A DNA stretch of 49,817 nucleotides from Gamarada debralockiae (Eukaryota; Ascomycota; Leotiomycetes; Helotiales; Hyphodiscaceae), in assembly GCA_002803225.1 (NCBI GenBank), contig NXFV01000309.1, forward strand, positions 1-49,817, given 5' to 3'. The translations under genes were made by a program, and so were the position numbers. Below, in pieces: positions 1 to 10,665 of the stretch (position 1 is the stretch's first letter; each line of letters begins with the position of its first letter). Under the pieces are notes generated by a model. That model had not been told where the DNA came from and made no database searches. It was given only the letters and a program-made list of their open reading frames with translations.

Positions 1-281
1 ATGTGACTCAGCAGGCAGCACTATCCACCAGGGGTTGACAAGTCTGCCCGGACACTTAAAAAGTACAGCCCCGTTTTTAACTTTTCAACACAACATAAAT
101 TAAAAATTCTGAATTGAGAGAATTATTCATTGCAATTTGCTCTAATCTTCCATCTACTTTCAATTATTTAATTGATGAGGCTGGTAGAGAAAATACGGGT
201 GCGAATTATTCGAGTGTCCGGACAGACTTGTCAACCCCTGGTGATCTGCCTAGAACCAGAGTCACCTGATTACTCATTCCA
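1..281. repeat. Left arm of window-bounding inverted repeat, interrupted by a MITE
   Basis: Bases 1-25 plus 247-281 reproduce, in the opposite orientation, the last 62 bases of the window. The shared outer sequence begins ATGTGACTCAGCAGGCAGCA. After removal of the insertion at 26-243 and one ATC copy, the two arms differ by a single extra C near 266; similarity fades after about 281. The arm contains its own imperfect hairpin: GTGACTC pairs with GAGTCAC and AGGCAG with CTGCCT around a CACTAT loop. It may be the terminus of a large element or one of two inverted copies of a dispersed repeat. What lies outside the window cannot be seen. Confidence 0.85.
26..243. mobile_element. 218-bp MITE with 31-bp TIRs and ATC target-site duplication
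   Basis: The ends are a 31-bp terminal inverted repeat starting CACCAGGGGTTGACAAGTCT (26-56 and 213-243) with one mismatch. The AT-rich interior has no coding capacity. The direct repeat ATC flanks it (23-25 and 244-246). The uninterrupted right arm of the outer repeat shows the empty site with a single ATC, so the insertion boundaries are certain. A 3-bp duplication and a CAC-type terminus suit a CACTA- or PIF/Harbinger-like non-autonomous element; the superfamily is inference. Confidence 0.88.
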
Positions 282-1309
282 ACACAGATCCCGAACGGCG
301 CAGTCCGCCAGAGCCTCCTAGCAGAGGCAGAGAAGATACTGTGCAGCCCGATGGAGAACTGTGGCTGCCATCCACTTCTTTTCTTCCTACCTGGCCATCC
401 GAAAGCAGCATCACGAACTGCGGCAAAGCCCAATCACCGCATGGGTATCGGACACGTGTTTAGAGGTTCGGGGGCACCACGACTTTTTCTTATACGCTCG
501 AATAACTCTAGTCAACGAACTTATACTCCTCAGCTATAACAAAGTTTTCTCTTTATACGCCCTGTGTTCCTTAGGCAACAGAAGGGTGATCCATCAGTGC
601 AGGTCTATAGAAAACATCATGAGGTCGAGCCGAAGAGCCTACGAGCGGAGGTGGCGCTGAGAGCTGAGAATTGTAGTGTGATGAGGCGTTATGATTTCTG
701 TTTAATACATCAAGAAGTCACAGTCTGGCTCCCTCTCTGTGATCTTTAGGCTGGGCAAGGCTTTCTTCACTTTAATACGGCACTAGTCGCTTGATACTGG
801 ATTTCCAAAGGGCTCACAGCTACGTGACTGTTGCTGTCTAAGGCAGCAAAGCCGATTTTATTAGACACAAGTGTGGTTATAGACAAGCGTCCACCAAGTC
901 GGCAAGTCCAGCCGAGTCTAAAATTTGTGAACTCTCACGACCACGAGTTCTCACCCATGTAATCTAATGCGCCGCAATGCGTAGGGCATTAAATTTTTTC
1001 TTATACGAAATTTAAATAGTCATTATATATTCTACTAAAGTTTCAAGTCGTGAAACAATTGTTGAGTTATAGAAATGTGTAATTTAGATGAAATGACTGT
1101 CGTGAACAAGATGCCGTTTCATCACTAATTAACCAGTATAGAAGTCTCGAATAAGAAAAAAACACACCGATAGTTTAGGCTGCATTAGTACAAGATAGGA
1201 TAGACACAAAAAGATAAATGCCCATTTTCGTTGAGACTTTTGCAATTCTGTCAAGGTCTACTACGGGATTTTCGCTTCGCAGGGATGGAGGTTAGGTTTT
1301 AAGCACGCC

Positions 1310-1344
<35 letters not shown>

Positions 1345-1512
1345 GGCCACAACCCAACTACTCTACCAGAGGTGAGTAGAGGGTGAGCAAAGCGGCGAGA
1401 TGTCACGTATATGGTGGTTTGCCGCGGACGCAAACAATGTTAGGATTGACTTGAAAAGAAGAAAAATTGCGTTGACATCATAACTCAATATCATGATCGT
1501 AGCTTTATCCAC
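282..1512. other. Gene-free segment
   Basis: Several short overlapping ORFs occur at 351-749 but none shows a recognisable domain, splice structure or consistent frame. From about 780 to 1315 the sequence is AT-rich with many stops on both strands. The only discrete structure is the T run at 1316-1344. Confidence 0.5.
1316..1344 (-). repeat. 29-nt poly(T) tract, possible retrotransposed poly(A) tail on the minus strand
   Basis: An uninterrupted run of 29 T is far longer than any other homopolymer in the window. Read on the minus strand it is a poly(A) preceded by GGTAGAGTAGTTGGGTTGTG, which could be the 3' end of a SINE or processed transcript. No clear target-site duplication or tRNA-like A/B box was found, so a plain replication-slippage tract is equally possible. 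Confidence 0.4.
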
Positions 1513-4500
1513 CTAAGCCGCACAACTACTCACAATCTTATTGATCGAGGCGGTTTGGTCCTCGAAAATAGGGCCTAAGTCGGTCACATCGTCGGCTGAC
1601 ATGTCCCGCCTCAGGTTTGCCAATATAGCGAAAGTGTCAGAGTCCCGCACAAGTGCGCCGGCGCCCAGCAGGAAGCCAAAAATGGCCATGGGAGCGCTTG
1701 AAGGATCTTCAACGACATTATACATGGAGAGACTAGCATTGGCGGCCTCACCTGTGAGCGCAATGATACGCGCAATATCAGCGACCCGGCAGCGGCAGCG
1801 CCAGTCTCGCCGATGAAGGGGATGACGGCAAAGACCGCTGTCAAGATTGTAATGATGAGGTTTTTCTTCTCTTCTCCCTCTTCGGTCTTCCCGATGCCTT
1901 TCATAATCGCCATCGCTGCGACTGCTTGTCGCACCATGGCGACGGGCATAGCAAGCACCTCCACAGCGTCGAGGCCGCAGCCGCCCCACTGTCCTATGAT
2001 CGTATCTATATACGTTGCATCGATCTCGGCCTATAGGGTTTCCATATTGGGCCAAGCATCTGTGATGATATCTTTGGGATTCGCGACAGTGATATTGCTG
2101 ACTTCGAGTGGATACTCATACCATGTTCCGATATCAACACAGCCGTTGAGATTTCGGGTTCACGTCATCGCAAAATTGTTCCGTGTAATCGCCGAATTGT
2201 ATCTAAGTGGGATCGATGCCGTAGTGATTAGTGAGGTCGTTGTAGAACCCGGTTGCGTGAGTGAGGGTGTAGTAAACGTCGTAATCACCCTTGACATTAA
2301 GAATAGGGCACGCTTCGACAGTCGAATTTACACCGTTTACGTTGAGTGTACATTCGAAGTACTGATTGCCTGGGCCGTAGTTAGATGTTCCCATAGCATA
2401 CATAAACGTGTCCAACGTGGCTGGGACTATATCTTTGACGTAATCGACGTAGTAGCCAAAGAGGTCATCATAGCTATTATTAACGTCCGTATAGTTGACG
2501 TAAGCCGCGACCAACTCTGATGAGAGAGTCTGCAAGGCATAGAATTCCGCACAGTAGACGGTATACTAATCCGCAACTGCCTCGAGATCCGTCAAGCTTG
2601 TAAAGGACAGAGTGTAATCGTAGGGGGCGGTGGAGTCGCCAGTGCCGTCATCGTCGTCGTCGTCATCGCCGTCGATGTTATCACCGCTCGAAGCGCTAGC
2701 TAGATCGATAGCCCACTCTGTGCTGCCACTAAGACTATAAGCTGTGAAAAGACTGGTCCGGATAGCTTTGTTGCCACCATCCATGTACGCTACCCATTGC
2801 GTTTCATTGTAGACAAGGATATTGGAAAGCGAAGAGTCCTCATATGTGGAAGTTCCACCACCGGCGATGATAGCATCAATCTCTGCATCTGCTATGTAGC
2901 CAGCAGTTTGCGTACATTGCCCGGGTGTCGCTCCAGATAATAGACCAGTGTATGTGCAAGTTTCATTTGTATAACCCGGTGTGATTATCTCAAAAGATTG
3001 GCCGTAGCTGGAAATACCACTGACGACTTTGTTGGATGGCACACCTGCTTTTGTGATTATGGGTATAGCGTTAACAGTCTTGGTGAGATTAACATGCGAT
3101 CGTAGGCAATTGCCGAGAGTGTATCCGGGATCGGAAAATGCATTTCCGTAGTCCCACTGGCCATGGAGATCATATGTTATAAAAATGATAGTCCAATACC
3201 ACAGCTATAGTCTCAATAGGAAAACTCTTGAGATACTAATACGAAGTAGGTACTGCGATGGAGATTGTTTCGTCTGCCGGTAGGGCGATTCTAAGTTCGT
3301 AGAGGAACAAAAAGTAGTTAGTGCCGTCGTCTAGGCTACGAGCCAGAATGCCAGGGATGTCTGGAGTGCTAGGATATTCCCAGTCAAAATCTAATCTATC
3401 TAAGTCGTTTACCGCGACGAAAGAAATAAGCTTTTCTGAAGATTGGGTAGGTGTCGGCATCAGTTGAGAATGACTACCCACCGAAGGAGAGAATCTTTTA
3501 GAAGCCTGTCATGTTGATGAAAAGGTCGAATTGATCTTGAATCACGCCGGTATTAACGTTGAAGTCCGATGGTAATAGTGGCAAATGCCAGATGAATATG
3601 AGTATAATTTGCAACGTTGATATTAGTCACGTCCATAGTGAGGCATGGTCGCTGATGATTGAATCCTTCGAAGTATCCAACTTTCCTGAATTCCGCTGGA
3701 GGGTCTCCGATAACTATCCCTGTGCTACAATTGGATATACAACCATTTTGACCCGGCGCTGCAGTTCCTAACGCGTCGTCGACGGAGTAGCTCACTGTGC
3801 AGAACTCGTCCGTGATGCCGCACTGTCCCCAGATATCGCAGCATGCATTGAGAGGGCACGGGTTGAGGTCAGCAAGAGTCTGCGTTTCCGTGGGTGGAAG
3901 AGTCCTAACAACCTGAGGCCCGCAAACCGCATTTGCAACAGGAGCCGGCATGGGAGGTGTTCCAGTGCTTAAGCACATGTTCACACCGATTTGAAGGTTG
4001 TTGCAGCTATTCCGCCCCCAAGAGTCGTTGTTGTAAACCTCTATTTCATCAACGGTTAGGCTGTAGGTTGCTGCAAGGGCCGAGCAGCTATCATCAGCAG
4101 CCACTAGATAAGTCGCATATTGTTGTTATGAGAACCCTAATACTGAGGTGCATATAGCGCTAGTCCAAAAATAGGCTTCGTAAGCTTCAATTCAAAATCT
4201 CTACCCTTTTGTACAGAGTTCAACCCTTCACATATATCTACAGCATGACATCAGGTCCTCGGCCTTCCCCAGCTCCTCGGACTTCCCCAGCTCTTCGGCC
4301 TTCTCCAGCTATTCGGTCTTCCCCAGATATCGCCGTACTGTCTAGACCTTCTGGACCTATCAACACATATGACCCGTCGGAGTTTGGCTGGGGTGAGAAG
4401 TCAGGGAGCGAGCCCGCGCTGCAGCAGACGTGCTCACCCACAGTAAGCGTGGCGCATAGCGATGGCTGGTTGAGAATGTTGTACTGTGTTAAATCGACAC

Positions 4501-4557
4501 CAGGGATTCCACATTTGGTGGCCAGAGTTGCACAACTGTCGCCAGAGACGACCTGCT
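1513..4557 (-). pseudogene. Decayed LysM / chitin-binding / GH18 class V chitinase
   Basis: Read on the minus strand, fragments in successive frames follow the order of a large secreted fungal subgroup-C-type chitinase. There is a LysM segment (about 4557-4370, ending VGEHVCCSAGSLPDF), a second LysM (4104-3905), a type-1 chitin-binding motif with CPLNACCDIWGQCG (about 3855-3815), the GH18 start KVGYFEGFNHQRP, the catalytic DRLDFDWEYP (DxxDxDxE retained, about 3400-3370), later GH18 segments (3042-2700) and a C-terminal extension (2535-1513). Breaks include a frameshift near 3560, in-frame TAA at 3500-3498, TAG at 3476-3474 replacing the Trp of the GGW stretch, TAG after PTSY near 3236, and further frameshifts. 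The TAA and TAG changes are C-to-T/G-to-A types. Proteins of this class resemble the chitinase subunit of yeast killer complexes, but this copy cannot encode a working enzyme. Confidence 0.88.
4256..4327. repeat. 18-bp tandem repeat, four units, inside the chitinase relic
   Basis: Four imperfect 18-bp units of the type TCCTCGGCCTTCCCCAGC run head to tail. They sit in the linker between the two LysM segments of the dead chitinase, where family members have a short conserved junction, so the array probably expanded before or during decay. Confidence 0.8.
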
Positions 4558-5362
4558 AACTCTGAGTTTTTCAAAGCATATCCTCAAGCGAAAGTACACT
4601 AAAAGCTGAGCACTCTCATAGAAAACTATACACATGATCTTAAGCACCCTAAACTCTCGGACTTCGACGGCGCTGGGGGGTTATCTGGGCTCGTGGCATC
4701 TTTCAGTACCTGGCTGATAAATCGCCTCGTGTGGAGAGGAGAGATACGACCAGGTGGTTAAGGACTTCTTGATAAGCCCGAAGATTTAGCTCCAGATTGG
4801 GTCAAAGCAAAGAGAGTGTGTTGTGGGATGAAGGGGTCGAATCTTTATCTTGACGAACTTGGAGATGAATTCGTTCAATATCTGAAGCTTTTGAGCTATT
4901 GGCGATGGGGAAGTCACAAATAAAGGAAGCTGCTGAGCAACGCCTAGAAGACTTGGGAGGTGCAGGTAGTGAATGAGATTTCATTGTCTTAGAGGAAGGA
5001 GTAGAGTAGATTCTCGTTTGCTCACAGTGTCTGAAAGATCCAGGCAGGAAAATGTTCAACTGGTTGGAGGATACAGAAAGGTTGTAGGATTGGAAAGTGC
5101 GAGCAGCCAAGAGCGGAAAGAGGTGTGCAGCTTCCCAATTCGTTCAACGGCTTTTGAAAAATTTCAAAACGTCACATACCCTCCTCCGACCTTTCTTTCT
5201 TAACCGCCCCCTTTCGTAATTTCTCAACCAGTTTCAGTGAACTCGACAACTCTCAACCTTCAACTTCACCATCTACACCACCCTCCATCACCTCTCAACA
5301 TCTAAACAACAAAATACTACACCATCACTCGTTCAATTGGATTGAGTGAACATAACAAAGCC
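4558..5362. other. Intergenic segment and probable 5' leader of the next gene
   Basis: No recognisable gene. ORFs of about 100 codons occur on both strands at 4802-5203, but neither has a domain or an ATG in a convincing context. The stretch 5225-5340 is C/T/A-rich with CAACATCTAAACAACAAAAT, typical of a fungal 5' untranslated leader, and leads into the ATG at 5363. Confidence 0.5.
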
Positions 5363-5732
5363 ATGGCATCCTACGAACTTCCAACCGACATGAAGTTAGT
5401 CGACGAACGTAATTACGTCAAGTGGAAGCATCACATTGCCCTTCTCATCAAGCCGCTCGGCCTCTACAAGTTCTTCACCAAATTCTTCGATTCACCTCAT
5501 ACTTTTCCCTCACCTGCTGGTGAGGAGCTTGCCATTTCTACCCCCGATGGTTCGACCTCCGTGGGCCGCCGATTTGGCGGCCAACTCCACGAAGGTAAGT
5601 AGTTCTCAGAGAAGCCATTTCCCGAATATGCCCCTTTGTTCCAAACTTACAATCGTTCTTCTCTTTGAACGATTACTGACTCTAGAAGTTATCCGCCTGA
5701 ATTCTGATCCGGAGTGCGAGGAAGGGTTTTAG
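5363..5732 (+). CDS. 92-aa protein resembling the N-terminus of copia-type Gag
   Basis: Two exons: 5363-5594 and 5686-5732, joined across a 91-nt intron with GTAAGT donor, ATTACTGAC branch region and TCTAG acceptor; the reading frame is kept and ends in TAG. The first 40 residues contain LVDERNYVKWKHHIALLI followed by KPLGLYKF. That is the pattern (L-x-NY-xxW-xxxI-xxxL-xxxGLY) seen at the start of Ty1/copia Gag-like and DUF4219/UBN2-type proteins. No zinc knuckle, protease or reverse transcriptase follows, so it is either a truncated Gag relic under splicing or a small domesticated gene. The ATG at 5363 is the first in frame after a leader-like region. Confidence 0.55.
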
Positions 5733-6025
5733 TTTGAAGCAAGAAAATGAGTGTCTTGTAATCACTCATCTACTTTGAATGATTCAAATTCAAAGATATA
5801 TTACCTTATCTATCCATCATATCCTTCAATTCGGATTGCGGATTTAAATTCCTTAATGAAAATCAACATTTACAAACCTTCCGGACCTTTGGTTACATGG
5901 AGAGTGTATGCCACGACGTTGCCCATTTCACGTGACCATCCCTCCATACCTCGATTCACTTCACCTCTTCATAAGCACCTTATCATTCCTCTTCGGCTCC
6001 TCTCGCATTATCAAAACAACCCAAC

Positions 6026-6526
6026 ATGGAGCCTAGTTTAGAGCCTAAACAATCTCAACCTAAACCTGAACTCACAGGCCCAGCGCTAATCCGAAAACTA
6101 AAACTCAAGCCCAGCGGAGTCTGTCTCATCGGCCACGACGGCGTTTTCCTCTCCTTCGACGGCAGCCGGAATGTTGTGGACGCAATCGCTCTCTCACCTC
6201 TCCAAATCAAGAAGGTCCTTGACCAGATGCCTTGGGATCAGGAGACTGAGTCTCGTTTTCGAGGTGTTGATGGTTGGAAGTTAAGATCTTACGTTCCCTT
6301 TTTCTGTTTCACCTCCTTTCTTCCTTCAACTTATCCGGAATAGCCTGAATGAGGTTTATTGACTTGGGAATAGGTAACGGATTACAAGGAAATGTTTGAT
6401 CCTGAAGACGAGACTTTGCGACCTCCGAAAAGGAGTGAGGAAGAGAAGGACAGGATTAGGAAAGAGGTTGAGGAGCATAATCGGAAGCTTTTTGAGAGGA
6501 TTGAGCAGGAGAGGAGGGATGGTTGA
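6026..6526 (+). CDS. Small conserved-looking hypothetical protein, two exons
   Basis: Exon 1 runs from the ATG at 6026 to about 6279 and contains the run IRKLKLKPSGVCLIGHDGVF. Exon 2 runs from 6374 to the TGA at 6524-6526 and encodes a charged, probably helical tail (KEMFDPEDETLRPPKRSEEE and onward). Homology-free reasoning suggests ...VDGWK joined to VTDYKEMF. The only good-looking donor (GTTAAG at 6280) with acceptor AATAG at 6371-6373 gives a one-base phase conflict and would create a stop. So either another donor is used, the intron is non-canonical, or the gene has just been broken. No domain recognised. Confidence 0.5.
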
Positions 6527-6815
6527 TGTTGATGCGGAGTATGCTTGTGGAACGAACATGAGTAACTATAATTTGGATCCAAAGTGAACGTTGAGAAGGT
6601 GTGCTGCGGACGCGTGAGGAATTTCTGATTTCGAACTTTTCGCAGTGTGCATAGCATGATGAATGCTACACCGTCTATTTAATGCCCCAAATTTCTGCCA
6701 ATTTCAATGCCTTTCTAATCGTGCTTTATCATCATCCATGTCTCCTGGAGACGCATCTCTTCAACTTATTTCACCACTCTCATCCCGTCTCCTTCAATCC
6801 CCAGAACTCTTGAGC

Positions 6816-8514
6816 CTAGAAGCTACTTCCCTTATCGTAATTCTCCCCATTCTTCATTCCCAACCCATTGCGGACATGGTCCTCTGCATCAACAACCCGT
6901 CTCGGAAGCGTCTGTCCAATACCAAAGAACACAAAGAAAGCCCATTTCCATCTAAACGGGTTGATCGCGATACAGAATGTGAACCACCAGACGAGTTCAA
7001 GATAGGTGAAGAAATCGAATGCGCCGGTAGGAGCGAACTTCTTGAGCGCCCGTGTCATGTCGATCCAGCGCTCCATCCAGAATTTTGAGGGTCTTGTGAG
7101 GGGGTCGGAGAGGAACATCAGGAGGATGCGGGTGTAGATTCCGATGTGCCAATTTCCTACTGAACCGATTGCGTTGACGTACTGTGGGATTGTTAGCGAG
7201 TTAACTAGTACAAGATTGGGGAATCGAAAGTAAGAGGAAAAGGGGGGTGGCACTAAGCGATGTAGTTGGGCATGGGAAAGCTTGGCAGGGACTACTTACA
7301 GTACAGTTGTTGCAGCAAACGCTGACGTGCTGGGGAGGAAAGGTCTGTAGATACCAGTTTGGAGGACCGTAAGGTTCTTCGAAGCTATCATCCGGCAAGA
7401 AGTCGAGAGTTGGGCGCTCAAATCCAGTTGCCATGACCACGATATCGCCCTTGATGAGTGTAGATTTCCCAGGGCCGCCCTTCGGAACACCCTTCCCTCT
7501 CAAATTGAACCTGACTCCTTCTTCAGTGAAGCCCTTGATGTCACCTCGGAGCCATTCTGCTTGACCGGATCTGATCTTATCCATAACATCCGAGTTGACC
7601 ATAGGAGTTTCCGTGAAGAGCCCGGTGTCGGTCGGCGCGAGATCTTGGAGATCTCTGTAGAAGAATTTGCGGAGTAGCATTTCAGGGATCCATGAAAGAA
7701 TTGTCTCGCCACCAAAGATATTGAAGGAAAGTAGGATGTCAACGACCGGGTTTCGTGGAATGATCCACTTGTCTGAACGAGCGAGGATGTACGTCTTGGC
7801 AGCATCTTCATAGGCAGCGAATTCCAAGGCTTCAACAGCACTGGCACCTCCACCAATAACAATCATCGTTTTGCCCTTTGCTTGCTTTCCAGTCAAGGAA
7901 GAGGAATGATAGATCTCGCCCTTGAATTTGTCCATTCCCGGTATCGACGGAATCTTGGCATCCCCGCATGTGCCTACAGCAGCAATGATACCCTCGAATC
8001 GTCCATTGGAAGGATCATTGATGATCCAGCGTCCCTTATCATCCTGATATACTTTTTCGACCTTCGTATCAAACTTCGTTCGTTCCTCAAGGCTGTATTT
8101 CTTCCATAGCTCTGTAATCTGGCTCACGATTTGTTGGCGGTTTGGGTACCCGCCGTGCCATCGGACAGAGGGGTGGAATCGGTACATGATCGAGTGAATT
8201 TGGAGACCGGAAGTGTTGTTTACTCTCTGCAATCTCTCATTAATATCAATTGACTGGGAGGGGAGCTGTTGACTTACGCTCCAGATCCCACCAAGCTGCT
8301 CTCGAGGACCGGCTTCAAAGAGCTGCACCTCAAATCCATGACCAACACAATGAGAGGCAGCAGAGACACCAGTCAAACCAGCACCAATGACTGCAATCTT
8401 TGGTCTACCAAGCTTTATCCCTGGCTGCGGGGGGTTTGGGGACAACAGCTTGTCCAGGAACCATTGCATGAGCTGGTAAAGAAAAACGAAAGGGTGGAGG
8501 ATTGGATTCTCCAT
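6816..8514 (-). CDS. Flavin-containing monooxygenase
   Basis: Three exons (8514-8278, 8226-7300, 7181-6816) give 509 aa. The 51-nt first intron is in frame but is recognised by GTAAGT/GCAG, and its removal restores GGIWS-RVNNTSG; the 118-nt second intron joins CCNNCT to YVNAIGSVGNWHIG. The protein has an FAD-binding GAGLTG (residues 44-49), the FMO signature FKGEIYH (180-186), an NADPH-binding GGGASA (204-209) and the MATGFERP motif. A hydrophobic N-terminal segment and a C-terminal aromatic membrane stretch (FDFFTYLELVWWFTF) suggest ER membrane anchoring. It should use NADPH and O2 to oxygenate soft nucleophiles or ketones; the substrate is unknown. The ATG at 8514 is the first true ATG; a longer in-frame extension begins with GTG and is not used. 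Confidence 0.88.
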
Positions 8515-8870
8515 TTTGAAGGGCTTGAACAACAATTGTATCTCAATGGAGTAAAAAAGAGAAAATATGAGGAAGAGAAAGAGAGGCACGAGCTTATCTT
8601 TTATTTTTGCTTTGAAGCTTGTGTGGAAGCTTGGAATGGTCGGAGTTGACGTCGTTTCAAGAATGACGTAAGGGGAATTTTTTTTGGCACGTGAAAATCC
8701 TGCCCTTTAAACTCGCTAATGCCCCCTGATCGACAGCTATAAAAAGAGTGGGTTCCCTTTCGTGTGACTGCTTCCAGATTCAAGTTCATAATATATTGAA
8801 CACATTGAACACATCAAAACCGCACATCCAACTAGAAGGCTACTACCGCCAAACACTGAAGACTGCGAAG

Positions 8871-9480
8871 TTACAGCCCGAGCTTCTCCTTCTGGGCGGT
8901 TGGAGTGACACTGCCAGAGAGTGTTCCGCTCGCGCCTCCAGTAGCACCGGCAACCAAGGTCCCGACCTTTCTTGCAATTGCTCCTCTTCCTGTCGTCAAA
9001 ACGACTCCTTGGGCCACAGTAGCAGCAATGATCACTCTACTGACTCCTGTGACCGAATTCACCCAAGTGGAGCCTGGTAGCCGAAATCAGCTACGCAGTC
9101 AATTGAATCGAGGGTTGGTCTGCAGGATGATCAGATGGAGGTGCTGTGCACCCAGACCGAGGATGGTCGCATTTGTGTTGGGACCGATGTCGAACAAGCT
9201 GTGCCACGTATAGCGGGACTTTCCCGCACGGCCGAGAAAAATTTGTGGGGAATTTACATACACCGAGACTTCCACCCTTTTCTCACAGCAATCGCAATCC
9301 TTTACCGTGTTGTTCAGGTTGAACTCACAATTATGATACGTCGCACTTGCATGGCCGTCTGGACGAATATATAGCAACACAGTTAGTAACATTTTCTTGC
9401 GTAGTGAACTTACACTTTTCAATTCGAGTACCCATAATGCCAACAACAAAAATGCAAAGAACTAGTCTCGAGATCGTCCC
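8871..9480 (-). pseudogene. Small secreted Cys-containing protein gene, apparently lacking its start codon
   Basis: Minus-strand pieces fit a small secreted protein. A hydrophobic leader (ISRLVLCIFVVGI, about 9470-9430) is joined by a GTAAGT/CCAG intron to a Cys-rich segment (HNCEFNLNNTVKDCDCCEK). A further segment follows, ending near 9099, and a Gly/Ala/Thr-rich tail (VAGATGGASGTLSGSVTPT) stops at 8871. At the expected initiation site the codon is ACG rather than ATG. The next in-frame ATG lies after the hydrophobic leader. At least one further intron (acceptor TACCAG near 9080) is needed. It could be a gene with an upstream exon, or a recently lost effector-like gene. Confidence 0.42.
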
Positions 9481-9555
9481 CCTCTAGATAAATGGTCAAT
9501 CTAGGACCTCCTCCTCCCCCATCATAATTGAACTCTTCTCCGCCGCCCGGTAGAA

Positions 9556-10665
9556 GAACGTCTTTCTCGCTGAAGCAGCCAATATCTCTACAGCCACCCT
9601 CGCAGTTGAAGCAGCTGCCTCAGCTTTATCATCATGGCGTTGCACCTCCGCTCGCTCCCGCCGCGACATGCTTCTTCGTGCAGCCAACATCTTCGAAGCT
9701 CGGCAGGCGGACATCGTTGCTTTTGAAATGGAAGAGACGAGCTGTACAAAGAACTGGGCGCTGTTTAATATTGCGAATACAGTGGGTAATATTAGGGAGA
9801 TTCAGCGAGGGTAACGACAGCATGTGCGGGGGATAAGCCAACAATGGAGGTTGAGGGGACATTGGGGTTGGTATTTAAGGAGTCTATTGGGACGGTATTA
9901 CTTATTCCACCGTGAGTTCTTTTTCTAGCATTTCCAACTACGTACTTCATATCAGATATTAACTTTGCACGCTGGTGGAACGCAAGTGTTATTCTTGCCA
10001 GCAGAGGCACAGCAGCTATCCTGGCAGCCGGGTGCACTGTCGTTATGAAAGCTTCCGAGCTTTATCCTCGAACCCATCATTTCTTAGCTGAAATTTCCAA
10101 GGTATCTGGGGTTCCAGATGGTGTTCTCAATGTCATTCAATGCCGACGTGAGGATGCCGCTGAGGTGGCGGAAGCCCTCATTACACGTAAAGACATAAGA
10201 AAGATTGAATTCATTAGAAGTGCAGCTGTTGGGAAAAACATAGGTATGTTGGATGGCAAGTATCTCAAACCAATGCTCATGGAGCTTACAGGAAATGTTC
10301 AGCTATTGTGCTTGACGACGCGAATATAGAGGACGCAGCTGAGAAATGCGTTCTTGGGGGTTAGCGTTACCCTTCTAACTCATGGCACCACAAATGCTAA
10401 TCAGGTTGCAACACCAGCTTTCATGCACCAAGGTCAAATCTGCTTCTCGACTGAACGCATCATCGTCCACAAAGATGTTGCTGAAACATTCATGCCTATC
10501 CTTCTCCAAAAAGCCAAAGCTATCGATACTGGCCATGGTGCAACAATAGAAATCGCGCAGAAAGCATATGGAAAACTTACAGAGGCCTCCCAAAAGGATG
10601 CAACATTCCTTCTCGGCGAGCCTAAGGTTTTAGACCAAACCTCTCTAGCAGGAACTGTCAGTTGA
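9556..10665 (+). pseudogene. Aldehyde dehydrogenase relic, truncated
   Basis: Plus-strand frames together encode the N-terminal two thirds of an ALDH-superfamily enzyme. They give AAASALSSW and RRDMLLRAANIFEARQADIV near 9600-9710, GLVFKESIGTVLLIPP near 9865, ILAAGCTVVMKASELYPRTH near 10030, MELTG near 10280 and HQGQICFSTERIIVHKD near 10425, including the nucleophilic Cys. Breaks: a lost base before VTTACAG (about 9810), a stop and scrambled stretch after IPP (9900-9975), and a one-base deletion at about 10293 after MELTG. The C-terminal third is missing beyond 10665. The sequence style resembles salicylaldehyde-dehydrogenase-like fungal ALDHs; substrate assignment is inference. Confidence 0.85.

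Noticed and set aside
4802..5203. Opposed 76- and 102-codon ORFs
   Set aside because: They overlap antisense; the minus one starts at TTG, and neither has a domain or continuous exon structure.
8587..8589. Upstream GTG start extending the monooxygenase N-terminus
   Set aside because: Nuclear genes rarely start at GTG. The first ATG at 8514 gives a normal-length enzyme.
8738..9080. Plus-strand gene behind a TATAAAAAG box
   Set aside because: The plus ORF is antisense to the better supported secreted-protein frames and shows no domain. The TATA word alone is not enough.
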